64,000 nucleotides of DNA from Pontiella desulfatans (GTDB taxonomy: Bacteria > Verrucomicrobiota > Kiritimatiellia > Kiritimatiellales > Pontiellaceae). The stretch is taken from the NCBI RefSeq assembly GCF_900890425.1, contig NZ_CAAHFG010000001.1, positions 1,674,001-1,738,000 on the forward strand, read 5' to 3'. Shown here in pieces: positions 1 to 9,421 of this stretch (position 1 is the first letter of the stretch; each line of letters starts with the position of its first letter). Made by a program: the position numbers and the translations under genes. The notes under the pieces are model-generated. The model was not told where the DNA came from. It made no database searches and was given only the letters and a program-made list of their open reading frames with translations.

Positions 1-2793
1 GGTTCCAATGACGGGGAAACGGAACTCGAAATGGGTGGCGAACCATTCCTGCCGGAACGGGAAGTTGGCCTCGTTGAGGCGCTCGATCACCGCTGAAAAA
101 TCGTGATGGACATAGTGCGGCAGCATGAAGCGGTCGTGCAGGTGCGTGAGCCAGCGCGTGAGCGGTTCGTCGTACGGGCGTTCCCAGAAATCGGCAATCA
201 GGGCGCGCAGCAGCAACTGTTGGGTGAGGCTCATGCGGGCATGCGGCGGCATTTCGAACCCGCGGAATTCCACCAGGCCGAGGCGTCCGGTGGCGCTGTC
301 GGGCGAATACATTTTATCGATGCAGAACTCGGCGCGGTGCGTGTTGCCGGTGAGGTCGGTCAGCAGATGCCGGAAAACGCGGTCGACCAGCCACGGCGGG
401 ATGGACGGATCCTTCGAATTCGGAATCTGCCGGAACGCCAGTTCCATTTCGTAGGCGGCATCCGGGCGGCCTTCGTCGACGCGCGGGGCTTGCGAGGTCG
501 GGCCGATGAACAGCCCGCTGAACAGGTAGCTGAGCGACGGATGGTTCATCCAATAGCCGATCAGCGACTTGAGGAGATCGGGGCGCCGCAGGAACGGCGA
601 GTCGGCGGGGGTTGCGCCGCCGACCACCACATGGTTGCCGCCGCCGGTGCCGGTGTGGCGGCCATCGAGCTGGAACTTGTCGGTCCGCAACAGCCATTCG
701 CGCGCCTCTTCATAGAGGATCGAGGTGTTGTGGATCATTTCCCGCCAGGAGTAGGCCGGCTGGATGTTGACTTCGATCACCCCCGGATCGGGCGTGACCT
801 TCATGTATTCAATGCGTGGATCGTGCGGCGGTTCATAGCCTTCGATGAGCACCGGCGTGCCGGTGACCTCGGCGGCGTGTTCGACGGCGGCGACGAGGTC
901 GAGGTAGTCCTCGATCTTGCTGCAGGGCGGGAAGAAGACATAGAGCCGCCCCTCGCGGCATTCGACGCACATGGCCGTGCGGACCACCCAGGGGGCGGAC
1001 TCGCCGAATTGCGGAAGCTGGTCGGACGTTTGTTCATTGCTTTCGAAGATGCCGGCATCGCGCGGTGCATCGCCGCGGTTTTGCGGCACCACGAGGGCGC
1101 GGCGGCTGGGCAGCGGCGGGTGGTAGGCCGATGGGTCGGCGGTGCCCATCACCGGGCGGTCTTCCTTTTTCGCCCAGGGCAGGCTTTCGAGCGGAAGGCG
1201 CAGGCCGAGCGGGGAGTCGCCTGGAATCAGATACAGTTGCTTGCCGCGCAGCATCCAGAGGCCGCTTTGCCAGCCGCTGCCGGTGCGTTCGAGCGGCAAA
1301 ACATAGCCAACCGGCGTATTCAGCCCGCGTTTGAACACCTTGAGCAGCTGTTCGCGTTCCTGCGGGTCGTCGAGCTTGCTGTCGAGCGGGTCGACGTTGA
1401 TCGGCAGTTCGCGTTCGCGCAGGGAAAACTTAACCGGGTCTTCGAAGGCGGGGTTGATGTAGTCGCGGTCGACGCCGAGCTGGCGGGTCAGCTCTTCCGT
1501 CAGGGCCAGCGCGTCTTTATAGGTATACCCATACTTTTCGTTTTCACTGCCGAGGAGCTTTTCGTTGGCCCAGACCGGCTGGCCGTCCTTGCGCCAGTAG
1601 AGGCCGAGCGCCCAGCGCGGCAGCGGCTCGCCGGGATACCACTTGCCCTGCCCGAAGTGGAGCAGGCCCTGCGGGCCAAAGCGGGCGCGCAGGCGGCGGA
1701 TCAGTTTTTCCGAAAGCGGCTTCTTGGTGGGGCCGACGGCCCCGGTGTTCCACTCTTCGCCTTCGAGGTCGGTGCCGGAAATAAAGGTGGGCTCGCCCCC
1801 CATGCTGAGGCGGACGTCGCCGGCTTTCAGCCGCTCGTCGACGAGGTCGCCGAGTTTGACGACGGCATTCCATTGGCCGTCGGTGTAGGGCTTGGTGACG
1901 CGCGGGTCTTCGTGGATGCGGGTGACCGACATTTCGACATTGAATTCGGTTTCGCATTGGCTGATTCCGCCCTCGAGCGGGGAGGCGCCCTTGGCATCGG
2001 CCGAGGTGGCGAGCGGAATGTGGCCTTCGCCGCAGAAGAGCCCGCTGGTGGCATCGAGCCCGACCCAGCCGGCACCGGGCAGGTAGACCTCGCACCAGGC
2101 GTGCAGGTCGCAGACATCGTCCGAAACCCCCGCGGGTGCATTCGGATCCACCGGTTTTTCATCGGCGGCGAGCTGGATGGAATAGCCGGAAACAAAGCGG
2201 GCGGCGAGCCCGAGCCGCCGGAACAGGTTCACCAGCAGCCACGCGAAATCGCGGCAGCTGCCTTTGCCTTCCCGGAGCGTGCGCTCCGGGGTGTAGATGC
2301 CCGGATCCATCCGCAACGTATATTGGAGGTGGCCGTTCACCTTGGCATTCACCATGGCGAGAAAGTCGATGCTGCGGACTTCGGAGGTGTCGATGGATTC
2401 GAGGAATTCCTGGAACAGGGGCGTCAGGCGTTGCTTGGCAAAATAGGAACGCAGCTCGCGTCGCAACTTATAGTCATATTCGAAGGGGTATGTTTCGGCG
2501 TCTTCCTCCAGGAAAAAGTCGAACGGGTTGATGGGTTTGAGGTCGGCGACGAGGTCGACCTCCATGCTGAATTTCCGCGTCGGTTGGTTGACCAGCAGGC
2601 GGGCCAGGTAGTTGTTTTGCGGATCCTGCTGCCAGTTCAGGAAATGGTCTTCGGGTTCGATCTTCAAGGAATAGCTAACGATCGGGGTTCGGCAGTGCGG
2701 AGTGGGGCGCAAACGAATAATTTGGGGGCCGAGTTCGGCGAGGCGGTCGTAGAAATATTCGGTCTTGTGGTGTAGCGAAACGCGTATGGCCAT
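1..2793 (-). CDS. Transglutaminase-like / DUF2126 protein (3' end outside window)
   Basis: The reading frame is open from an ATG at 2793 down to base 1, 931 codons, so the C-terminus lies outside the window. The first ~280 residues are a bacterial transglutaminase-like module. They hold the catalytic cysteine in GSCRDFAWLLVN (Cys180) and a downstream DLHAWCEVYLPGAGWVGLD block with the His and Asp of the papain-like triad. The rest, including NGxP/GGEPTF-type segments and the final FEFRFPVIG, matches the DUF2126 region that follows this domain in proteins of about 1100 residues. It starts 4 nt after the alpha-E gene stop, so it is translationally coupled as third gene of the operon. Family proteins are predicted peptidases or amide-bond transferases working with the ATP-grasp partner; the substrate is unknown. 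Confidence 0.9.
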   Translation of the reverse strand, partial: MAIRVSLHHKTEYFYDRLAELGPQIIRLRPTPHCRTPIVSYSLKIEPEDHFLNWQQDPQNNYLARLLVNQPTRKFSMEVDLVADLKPINPFDFFLEEDAETYPFEYDYKLRRELRSYFAKQRLTPLFQEFLESIDTSEVRSIDFLAMVNAKVNGHLQYTLRMDPGIYTPERTLREGKGSCRDFAWLLVNLFRRLGLAARFVSGYSIQLAADEKPVDPNAPAGVSDDVCDLHAWCEVYLPGAGWVGLDATSGLFCGEGHIPLATSADAKGASPLEGGISQCETEFNVEMSVTRIHEDPRVTKPYTDGQWNAVVKLGDLVDERLKAGDVRLSMGGEPTFISGTDLEGEEWNTGAVGPTKKPLSEKLIRRLRARFGPQGLLHFGQGKWYPGEPLPRWALGLYWRKDGQPVWANEKLLGSENEKYGYTYKDALALTEELTRQLGVDRDYINPAFEDPVKFSLRERELPINVDPLDSKLDDPQEREQLLKVFKRGLNTPVGYVLPLERTGSGWQSGLWMLRGKQLYLIPGDSPLGLRLPLESLPWAKKEDRPVMGTADPSAYHPPLPSRRALVVPQNRGDAPRDAGIFESNEQTSDQLPQFGESAPWVVRTAMCVECREGRLYVFFPPCSKIEDYLDLVAAVEHAAEVTGTPVLIEGYEPPHDPRIEYMKVTPDPGVIEVNIQPAYSWREMIHNTSILYEEAREWLLRTDKFQLDGRHTGTGGGNHVVVGGATPADSPFLRRPDLLKSLIGYWMNHPSLSYLFSGLFIGPTSQAPRVDEGRPDAAYEMELAFRQIPNSKDPSIPPWLVDRVFRHLLTDLTGNTHRAEFCIDKMYSPDSATGRLGLVEFRGFEMPPHARMSLTQQLLLRALIADFWERPYDEPLTRWLTHLHDRFMLPHYVHHDFSAVIERLNEANFPFRQEWFATHFEFRFPVIGT

Positions 2794-2797
2794 AAGG

Positions 2798-3751
2798 TCA
2801 GGCTCCGGAAGAAAGGTTGGGGGCGGGATTGAAATGCTCAAAGATCTCGGTGTTTATATTATTCATTTCAAGTTGCAGGTCTTCGATGAACTCATTCAGG
2901 CCGGTCGAAATGATATCCGCACCGCTCATCGATTCAAGCCGTTCGCACAGTGCGCACAAGTGCCGGTGCGGTTCGCCCTGCTTGCCTTCCGTGATCCGGT
3001 TGAGGCTTTGCAACGCCGATTGCAGGCAGAAGAGGATGGCTCGGGGAAACGCGGGGTTGAGGACGATCATGTGGATGACATTGTCGCGCTGGATGAGGCC
3101 GTGGGTGCGGTGGTACGCCTCGCGGGCATCCAGCGAGAGCAGCAGCGCCAGCCATTGCATGTCGTCGATCGAAGTTTCCAGGTCGGTGATCTGCGGGTGG
3201 ATGTAGAAATATTTGACGTGCAGCAAACGTGATGTTTTGTCAGCGCGTTCCATATATTCCCCGAGCCGCCAGAAATGATAGCCCCGGGCACGCTCAATGA
3301 TTTCGGAAACCATGCCGGAGATCATCATGCATTCGCGTTTCACTTCGCGGCAGAGTTCAAGGATCTGGCTGTGGAAAAAATCCTTTTTCCGGGCGGCGTC
3401 GGGCACGAGCCTACCCAGGCTGTTGATGGCTTCGAAGAGCTCGGAGGGCATGGCTGCACGCAGGCTCTTCGCATTTTCCCGGGCCATGTTCAGGCAGCTC
3501 TGGATGGAGTTGATGTATTCGGGGTTGAACATCAGGAAATGCATCACGTTTTCGCTGGTGGGTTCGCCGTAGCGGGCCTGGAAAACCTTCATGTCGCCGG
3601 TAATTTCGACCAAGGGACGCCATTGGTCATGCCCCCCTTGCTGAAGGTCTAGGTTGAGGTGGTAACTCACCTCAAGAAAACGGGCGGTGTTTGCGGCACG
3701 TTCAAGATAGCGGCTCATCCACATGATCTGTTCTGCAACTCGGCTCAACAT
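2798..3751 (-). CDS. Alpha-E domain protein (DUF403)
   Basis: A 317-residue, largely alpha-helical protein. The start MLSRVAEQIMWMSRYLERA is the typical N-terminus of the alpha-E family. An upstream in-frame start at 3790 exists but would lie inside the ATP-grasp gene; the ATG at 3751 shares its A with the stop of that gene (TAATG), the usual coupled arrangement. Alpha-E proteins are found almost only beside circularly permuted ATP-grasp and transglutaminase-like genes, exactly as here. The biochemical role is unknown; a scaffold or ligase partner in synthesis of a peptide-like compound has been proposed from gene context. Confidence 0.9.
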   Translation of the reverse strand: MLSRVAEQIMWMSRYLERAANTARFLEVSYHLNLDLQQGGHDQWRPLVEITGDMKVFQARYGEPTSENVMHFLMFNPEYINSIQSCLNMARENAKSLRAAMPSELFEAINSLGRLVPDAARKKDFFHSQILELCREVKRECMMISGMVSEIIERARGYHFWRLGEYMERADKTSRLLHVKYFYIHPQITDLETSIDDMQWLALLLSLDAREAYHRTHGLIQRDNVIHMIVLNPAFPRAILFCLQSALQSLNRITEGKQGEPHRHLCALCERLESMSGADIISTGLNEFIEDLQLEMNNINTEIFEHFNPAPNLSSGA

Positions 3752-5208
3752 TAGATGGCCTCCTCTTCCGGGGTATGATCCACCACCCACGTATCCTTGG
3801 TTCCGCCCCCCTGGGAGGAGTTGACCACCAGCGACCCTTTCTTCAGGGCGACGCGGGTCAGGCCACCGGGCAAGACATAGGAATCGTCGCCGCTGTGCAG
3901 GATGTAGGGGCGCAGATCGACGTGCCGCCCCTCGAAGTGGTTGTTCACCAGCACCGGGGCGCGCGACAGGGAGAGGGTCGGCTGGGAAATATAGTTGCGC
4001 GGGTTGGCGCGCAGCACCTGCGCGAATTCCGCACGCTCCTTTTTGGTGGATGCGGGGCCCACCAGCATCCCGTAGCCGCCGGATTCGCTGGCGGGTTTAA
4101 CGACCAGTTTGTCCAGGTTGTCCAGGGTGTACGCGAGGGCTTCTTCGTCGATGCACAGGTGGGTGGGAACATTGGGCAGCAGCGGTTCTTCGCCCAGGTA
4201 GTAGCGGATCATGTCGGGTACGAAGGCATACACCACCTTGTCGTCGGCCACGCCGGTGCCGGGCGCGTTGGCCAGCGTGAGGTGCCCTTCGCGGAATGCC
4301 TTCATCATGCCTTTGCAGCCGAGGGTGGAATCGGCGCGGAACACCTGGGGGTCCAGGAACTCGTCATCGACCCGCCGGTAGATCACATCGATCCGCTGGA
4401 GTCCGTCCACGGTTTTCGCGCAGACATATTTTCCGTCGTAGAACAGATCCTGCCCCTCCACGAGCAGTGCGCCCATCTGCCGGGCGAGGAAGGTGTGTTC
4501 GAAGTAGGCCGAGTTGTAGACTCCGGGCGTCAGCACCGCGACCGTGGGGTTTTTGACCCCCTCCGGCGCGAGGCGGTGCAGCATTTTCATGAACTCGATG
4601 GGATAATCGACCACCCGTCGCACACCGCTTTTATGGAACACTTCGGGGAAGTTGCGCTTCATCAAGGTGCGGTCGAGCAGGACGTAGGACACCCCCGAAG
4701 GAACCCGAAGGTTATCTTCCAGCACGAAAAAGGTTCCGTGTTCATCCCGAACCAGGTCGGTGCCGGTCACATGCGCCCAGACGCCGCCGGGCGGGTTGAG
4801 GCCCTGGCACTGCGGCAGGTAGCCCTTGGAGGAGGTGAAGAGCCATTCCGGGATCACCCCGTCCTTGATGATTGCGCGCTCGTGGTAGATGTCGTCGATG
4901 AACCGGTTCACGGCCTTGATCCGCTGTTTCAATCCGGCTTCGACCCCATCCCACTCCTTCCCGTCAATGATGCGCGGGACAATATCGAAGGGGATGGCGC
5001 GCTCGGTGCCCTCGTTCGATCCGTATACGTTGAAGGTGATGCCCATGCTGAGCATGGCGCGCTCGCTGGCACTCTGGCGTTTTCGCAAATCGCCTTTAGG
5101 GAGTTTCTCGATGGCTTCCACAAGCAACCGGGCGCAATCGCGCGCCTGTCCTTGGTTATCGAATAGCTCATCGAAAAAGGATTCGGTCTTATAGCCTTCA
5201 AACGTCAT
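3751..5208 (-). CDS. Circularly permuted ATP-grasp protein (DUF404/DUF407 type)
   Basis: 485 residues and first gene of the operon. Recognisable blocks are GITFNVYGSNEGTERAIPFD near residue 60, the LEDNLRVPSGVSYVLLDR block near 165, and a C-terminal KLVVKPASESGGYGMLVG nucleotide-binding segment followed by HVDLRPYILHSG. Together these define the circularly permuted ATP-grasp family, predicted carboxylate-amine ligases that activate an acid as acyl phosphate. The two following genes (alpha-E and transglutaminase-like) are its constant partners. The 217 bp upstream presumably hold the operon promoter; I could not pick one. The product of the ligase reaction is not known for any member I can name with confidence. 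Confidence 0.92.
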   Translation of the reverse strand: MTFEGYKTESFFDELFDNQGQARDCARLLVEAIEKLPKGDLRKRQSASERAMLSMGITFNVYGSNEGTERAIPFDIVPRIIDGKEWDGVEAGLKQRIKAVNRFIDDIYHERAIIKDGVIPEWLFTSSKGYLPQCQGLNPPGGVWAHVTGTDLVRDEHGTFFVLEDNLRVPSGVSYVLLDRTLMKRNFPEVFHKSGVRRVVDYPIEFMKMLHRLAPEGVKNPTVAVLTPGVYNSAYFEHTFLARQMGALLVEGQDLFYDGKYVCAKTVDGLQRIDVIYRRVDDEFLDPQVFRADSTLGCKGMMKAFREGHLTLANAPGTGVADDKVVYAFVPDMIRYYLGEEPLLPNVPTHLCIDEEALAYTLDNLDKLVVKPASESGGYGMLVGPASTKKERAEFAQVLRANPRNYISQPTLSLSRAPVLVNNHFEGRHVDLRPYILHSGDDSYVLPGGLTRVALKKGSLVVNSSQGGGTKDTWVVDHTPEEEAI

Positions 5209-5425
5209 GTTGCATCCTCATGTTACGCAAACGATACACTTGAGCATCAAATATGCCACCGGATATCCGATAAATATTGGGAGGGAAAGATCCGTTGCTG
5301 TAAAGGGCTAGTGGAAAGGAGGAAAGGGGAAAGAGATTAAAAACCCTAAAAAATGGAGCACATGCAAATGGGTATTCATATATGTAATTGGCGGGTTTGA
5401 AAGTGACACATATGTATCAATAAAC

Positions 5426-8002
5426 TTATTTGCACAGAAAGCCGCGAATGCCTTCGAGCTCCTTTTCCCGGAGCGCGGCGTTGAGCTTAACGACCGCTTC
5501 GACCTTGCCGAATTCGATTTCCATGCCCTGGGTTTTGCGGCCTTCCACCAGCAGGAAGCTGCGGGCGTCATCCAGCAGCTCCGGCGACTGTCCGCAGGCC
5601 AGCCAGGGAAGGTAGCTGAGCGATTGCTCGGGAACCTTGGCCTGGATGGCGGGATAGTTTTCCTTGAGCCACTCGAACACCAACCACCGGTTGGCGTCGG
5701 TGTTGGTCAGGCCATAGGGTATGGTGCCGAACAAGTGCGGCGGGACGGCGTTGGACAGGGCATAGTCGAGAGCGCGCTCCATCAGTTCCGGATCGCGGAA
5801 ACCGGTCAACCCTTTGAGATAGGTGGCCTTTTGGGTGGGTTCGGTTACCGTTTCAAATTTTTCGACATAGGCGTTGAAGAGGGCTTCGTCGCCCGCGAGC
5901 GCCGCCAGACGCAGGAACGGTTTCGCGAGCGAGGGATCGACCGCGTAGGGATCGGCCATATACCCCATTGCCATTTCCTTGGCCAGCTGCAGGATCCCCG
6001 CATCATCACCGTGCCATCCAAGTCCAGCGATCAGTCCGGGACGGAGTTGCTCGATCAAGGGGTCTTCCCCCTCGGCTTTCGCGCTGCCGATTTGGGCGAG
6101 CATGGGTTTGAGGACGGAGGAGAGGAACGTGCCATAGGCTTCTTCGAGGTCGGGAGGAATCAGGCCGCCGGCAAAGCCGGTAAGGTTGTCGACGATGGTC
6201 TGGCGCACCTCGGGCGATTCATCCGTGGAAAAGGATGCCAGGATTTCCAGATAGGCCGGCGCATCGATCGCCCCTGCACTGAAGAGGGCGGCAAGGTTGC
6301 TGATGAAACCCAGGCGGTTGCGGATGTCGAGTTGCCGTACATCGGCGGAGAGTTGCGTCATGTGCTCCGGCGGCAACGTCCAGCGGTAGTAGCCCTTTTC
6401 ATCGGCGTTCGGGTAGAATCCTTGAACGGCGCGATCCAAGAGGACGGATTGGGAGCGCTGGGTCAGCAAAACCTTCTGCGTCGTGCCATCGACGAATTTC
6501 AGGGCAAGGGGCACGATCCATTCCGGGGTTTCGTCCGCTGTGGTCCCGAGGTGGGCATAGCGTTGCTGGCTGATTCGGATTTCCCGGGTTCCAAGCGGTT
6601 CGAATTCGAGGAAAGGAATTCCCGGCTGGGTGACAAAGCTTTTCATGATGGCCAGCACATCGCTCCCCGCCACGGTGCCGAGCGATTGTGCGAGATCGAA
6701 GGCATCGGCATTACCCCAGGCGTGGTCATTCATGTATTCGGCCATGCCTTTACGGAAGGGTTCTTCCCCCATCCAGCTTTCCACCATGTCGAGCACGGCC
6801 ATGCCCTTGTTGTAGGCGAGCGAGTCGAACAGGTGCGCCATGGCATCGGATGCCGCGATCGGGCGGCGGATCGGGCGCGTGGTGGAGAGCGAGTCGGCAT
6901 CCAGGGCGCGCTGGCGCGAGCGGATGTCGTTGTTGTGCATCTCGTATTCGGGGAAGGTCTCGTTGACCATCTTGAGTGCGATCCATGAGGCGAACGATTC
7001 GTTCAGCCAAAGGTCGTCCCACCATTTTGGAGTGACCAGGTTGCCGAACCACATGTGCGCCATCTCGTGCGCAACGATGGAGGCGAGCCATTGCTTTTGT
7101 CCGAGGGTGATGGCCTTCGGATCGCGCAGCAGGGCGGTATCGCGATAGGTGATCAGCCCCACGTTTTCCATCGCGCCGAAATTGAATTCCGGAACGGCGA
7201 TTTGGTCGAGCTTTTCGTAGGGGTAGGGAATTCCGAAATAGGCTTCCAGCGCTTTGAGCAACGGCGGCGATATCCGCGCGGCTTCCGCCGTTAGGCCGGT
7301 CTTTCCCTTGGGGACGATGATCTTCCCTTCCACTGGAAAATCATCGATCGGCACCTCCTCGAAGTCGCCCACGGCAAAGGCAACCAGATAGGAGGGCATG
7401 GGTTTGCTTTCCTTGAACGATGTGACCTTCCTGCCCTTTGCGATAAACGTCGAGCAAACCGGTGTGTTGGCATAGGCCGCGACGTTGGTGGGGGTTCGAA
7501 GTTCAAGCTCCCATGGGATTTTGAATTCAGGAGCGTCCCAGCAGGGAAACGAGTCGCGGGCATATTCCGGCTCCATCTGGCTGAAGAGATAGTTGCGGCC
7601 TTCGTATTCCACCTTGTAGATGCCGGTGCCTTGCCGGCTAAACACGTTGGTGAAGCCGATCTGAAGGGAACAGTATCCCGGGTTGATCGGCTCCGGAGCC
7701 GTGGCGGTGATGGTGCCTTTTTCCCCCTCCGAGAACGATAGCTCGCTTTTCCAATTCCCGCTGTGCAGCTCAACGTTTTCGATCCCCAAGTCCCGGGCGT
7801 GGAACCGGAAGGATTCGGTTCCGGCAGGAACGCTTATCCTGATCTCGACCGTACCCCGGTACCAATCCTGGTCGGGATCAAGCGATAGCGTGATCTTTTG
7901 CATCAAGGGTTTAACGGCATGATCCAGCCGGAGTGGATCCTTCTCCTCCTTGCATCCAAGCAGACCGATCAACAAGGCGAGGGTGAGTAGGATTTTAGTC
8001 AT
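5426..8002 (-). CDS. M1 family aminopeptidase, predicted lipoprotein
   Basis: 858 residues. The ATG at 8002 is chosen because it follows a GGGAG ribosome site by about 8 nt and begins a lipoprotein signal (MTKILLTLALLIGLLGC, lipobox Cys17); an upstream ATG at 8056 would overlap the next gene. It has the exopeptidase signature FGAMENVGLIT and a gluzincin zinc site HEMAH (His312, Glu313, His316) with Glu335 in WLNESFASW, all catalytic residues of M1 enzymes. The C-terminal half is the helical ERAP1-like domain. It probably trims peptides N-terminally in the periplasm, anchored to a membrane. It ends 35 nt after the GT2 gene start region and could share a transcript with it. Confidence 0.95.
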   Translation of the reverse strand: MTKILLTLALLIGLLGCKEEKDPLRLDHAVKPLMQKITLSLDPDQDWYRGTVEIRISVPAGTESFRFHARDLGIENVELHSGNWKSELSFSEGEKGTITATAPEPINPGYCSLQIGFTNVFSRQGTGIYKVEYEGRNYLFSQMEPEYARDSFPCWDAPEFKIPWELELRTPTNVAAYANTPVCSTFIAKGRKVTSFKESKPMPSYLVAFAVGDFEEVPIDDFPVEGKIIVPKGKTGLTAEAARISPPLLKALEAYFGIPYPYEKLDQIAVPEFNFGAMENVGLITYRDTALLRDPKAITLGQKQWLASIVAHEMAHMWFGNLVTPKWWDDLWLNESFASWIALKMVNETFPEYEMHNNDIRSRQRALDADSLSTTRPIRRPIAASDAMAHLFDSLAYNKGMAVLDMVESWMGEEPFRKGMAEYMNDHAWGNADAFDLAQSLGTVAGSDVLAIMKSFVTQPGIPFLEFEPLGTREIRISQQRYAHLGTTADETPEWIVPLALKFVDGTTQKVLLTQRSQSVLLDRAVQGFYPNADEKGYYRWTLPPEHMTQLSADVRQLDIRNRLGFISNLAALFSAGAIDAPAYLEILASFSTDESPEVRQTIVDNLTGFAGGLIPPDLEEAYGTFLSSVLKPMLAQIGSAKAEGEDPLIEQLRPGLIAGLGWHGDDAGILQLAKEMAMGYMADPYAVDPSLAKPFLRLAALAGDEALFNAYVEKFETVTEPTQKATYLKGLTGFRDPELMERALDYALSNAVPPHLFGTIPYGLTNTDANRWLVFEWLKENYPAIQAKVPEQSLSYLPWLACGQSPELLDDARSFLLVEGRKTQGMEIEFGKVEAVVKLNAALREKELEGIRGFLCK

Positions 8003-8037
8003 GGCAACTCCCGGGTAATGCGAGGGACGATAGGATT

Positions 8038-9027
8038 TTATGCCGCAAAGATGCAATGCTGGCCCTCGACGAATCCGCGCTCCGTCAGAAACGCCCTGAT
8101 CTTGTCGCGCGCGCCGCGCTTGCCAACCATGGGCAGCACGAAGCAGGTGGTGGGATCGGGGATTTCGTCGGGCTGGATGACGGGGGTGCCGCAGTTGAGC
8201 TTGCGTTTCTTGAGATCCACGTAATGCGTGATGCGTAATCCGTAACTAGACAGGATATCGACCCTCTTTCTGGTTACTCTGCCCGCCCCCCAGACGATGA
8301 CGTTCGGGTGGTGCGGGTTGTTTTTCTCCAGCCATTGGAAAAGATAGTCGGCCTTGGTTGCGTAGAAGGCGTCGATGCTGTAGCGCTCGTCTGTGCGCGA
8401 AAGGCGGTCGGGCGGATCGTTCCAGGTCACCAGTTCCCGATCCACCTTTCCGGCCTCGACGCCGTTGGCCATCCAGCGCAGCCATAGCTCATAGTCTTCC
8501 GGGAACGGGCCGTCGCGGTAGGCGCCGAACCGCTCGAACAGCTCGCGGCGGAACATGACCGACGGATGGGCGAAGGGCGATTCAACAAACCGGTTGAGTG
8601 CAATCGCGTTGGGATCGACCAGCGAATTGATCCAATCGACATGCGCGGCATAGCCCGCCTGCTTTTTCCGGTCGCCGCCAAACTTGACCTTGCTGCCGAC
8701 GATCCCCATGTCTGTAAACGTATCGAGGAACGAAGCCTGCAACTCGACGCGCTCCGGATGGCAAAGGTCGTCGGCATCCATACGGGCAATGTATTCGCCC
8801 TGCGCGGCGGCCAGCCCGTCGTTGAGCGCAGGCGCGATGCCCCGGTGGGAATGGTCGAGCAGGACGATCTCTTTTTGCCGGCGCAACAGCTCCAGCGTGC
8901 CGTCGGTGGAGCCATCGTTGACCACCACGATTTCCAGCGATGGATAGGTTTGCGCGCGCAGGCAATCCAGTGCTTGGAGCACGGTGCCCTCGGCGTTGTA
9001 TACCGGCATAACGACTGAAACCTTCAT
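8038..9027 (-). CDS. Glycosyltransferase family 2 protein
   Basis: 329 residues. The start MKVSVVMPVYNAEGTVLQAL at 9027 is the canonical GT2 N-terminus; a longer frame to 9210 would run through a palindrome and has no family support. VVNDGSTDGT and ARMDADD give the nucleotide-sugar and metal (DxD) sites, and FPEDYELWLRW is the acceptor-side EDxxLW region. The last ~90 residues, beginning VIVWGAGRVTRKRV, form a separate Rossmann-like tail seen in some PVC GT2 proteins. The donor and acceptor sugars cannot be told from sequence. The DNA at 8219-8246, coding GLRITHYV, has a degenerate 7-bp repeat pattern. Confidence 0.9.
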   Translation of the reverse strand: MKVSVVMPVYNAEGTVLQALDCLRAQTYPSLEIVVVNDGSTDGTLELLRRQKEIVLLDHSHRGIAPALNDGLAAAQGEYIARMDADDLCHPERVELQASFLDTFTDMGIVGSKVKFGGDRKKQAGYAAHVDWINSLVDPNAIALNRFVESPFAHPSVMFRRELFERFGAYRDGPFPEDYELWLRWMANGVEAGKVDRELVTWNDPPDRLSRTDERYSIDAFYATKADYLFQWLEKNNPHHPNVIVWGAGRVTRKRVDILSSYGLRITHYVDLKKRKLNCGTPVIQPDEIPDPTTCFVLPMVGKRGARDKIRAFLTERGFVEGQHCIFAA

Positions 9028-9178
9028 GCACGCATTAAACCCGAATCGCGGATGTTTAGGCAGAATAATGTAGTGGAAGATGTTTTCCGCCTCTTCACGG
9101 AAGAGCGTCTTGAGCTGGAAAAACAAAGAGCTGTTTCCTGCCGGGGATCCCTCCATGCACTTCCGAACCCCACCACAT

Positions 9179-9222
9179 GATGTTGCAGTTATGCTGACGG
9201 CCGTCAGCATAACTGCAACATC
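9179..9222. repeat. 44-bp perfect palindrome, no loop
   Basis: Bases 9179-9200 (gatgttgcagttatgctgac, then gg) are the exact reverse complement of 9201-9222. With 22-bp arms and no spacer it is not a classic terminator. It is one of several long palindromes in the window. Confidence 0.95.
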
Positions 9223-9261
9223 TGCGGGTTCTTTTCCAGCTTAGGTGAAACAAAACGGTGA

Positions 9262-9293
9262 CGCCGGTAGACGCATGTGCTACATGCCCGGCG
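9262..9293. repeat. Bulged hairpin repeat
   Basis: Outer arms cgccgg (9262-9267) and ccggcg (9288-9293) enclose inner arms gcatgt and acatgc around a 3-nt loop, with a 5-nt bulge (tagac). The shape resembles REP elements. Confidence 0.6.
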
Positions 9294-9421
9294 ACGTGCG
9301 TTCCGTGGTTGAAAGCTGCGCTTTGCCGGGAACGATACCTGAAGAGATTCTGCGCAGGGTTCCCGGGGAAAAAGCACTTCGGTGAAGACCCGGTTTCCTG
9401 TCGAATGGAATGATTCTGCCA

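Larger units (their letters stand above)
9028..9421. other. 394-bp gene-free region with two palindromes
   Basis: I see no gene here. Small frames on both strands have no recognisable product. The stretch holds a 44-bp perfect palindrome (9179-9222) and a bulged hairpin (9262-9293), listed separately. The remainder must contain the promoter of the GT2 gene but no clear boxes stand out. Confidence 0.6.

Noticed and set aside
103-2775. 890-residue open frame on the plus strand
   Set aside because: It is the antisense shadow of the transglutaminase/DUF2126 gene. The minus strand has clear family motifs, the plus frame has none and is rich in G, A and R.
8219-8246. Degenerate 7-bp repeats (gtaatgc) in the GT2 gene as an in-frame insertion
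   Set aside because: The coded GLRITHYV fits the expected protein length and pattern of the Rossmann-like tail, so no inserted residues can be shown.
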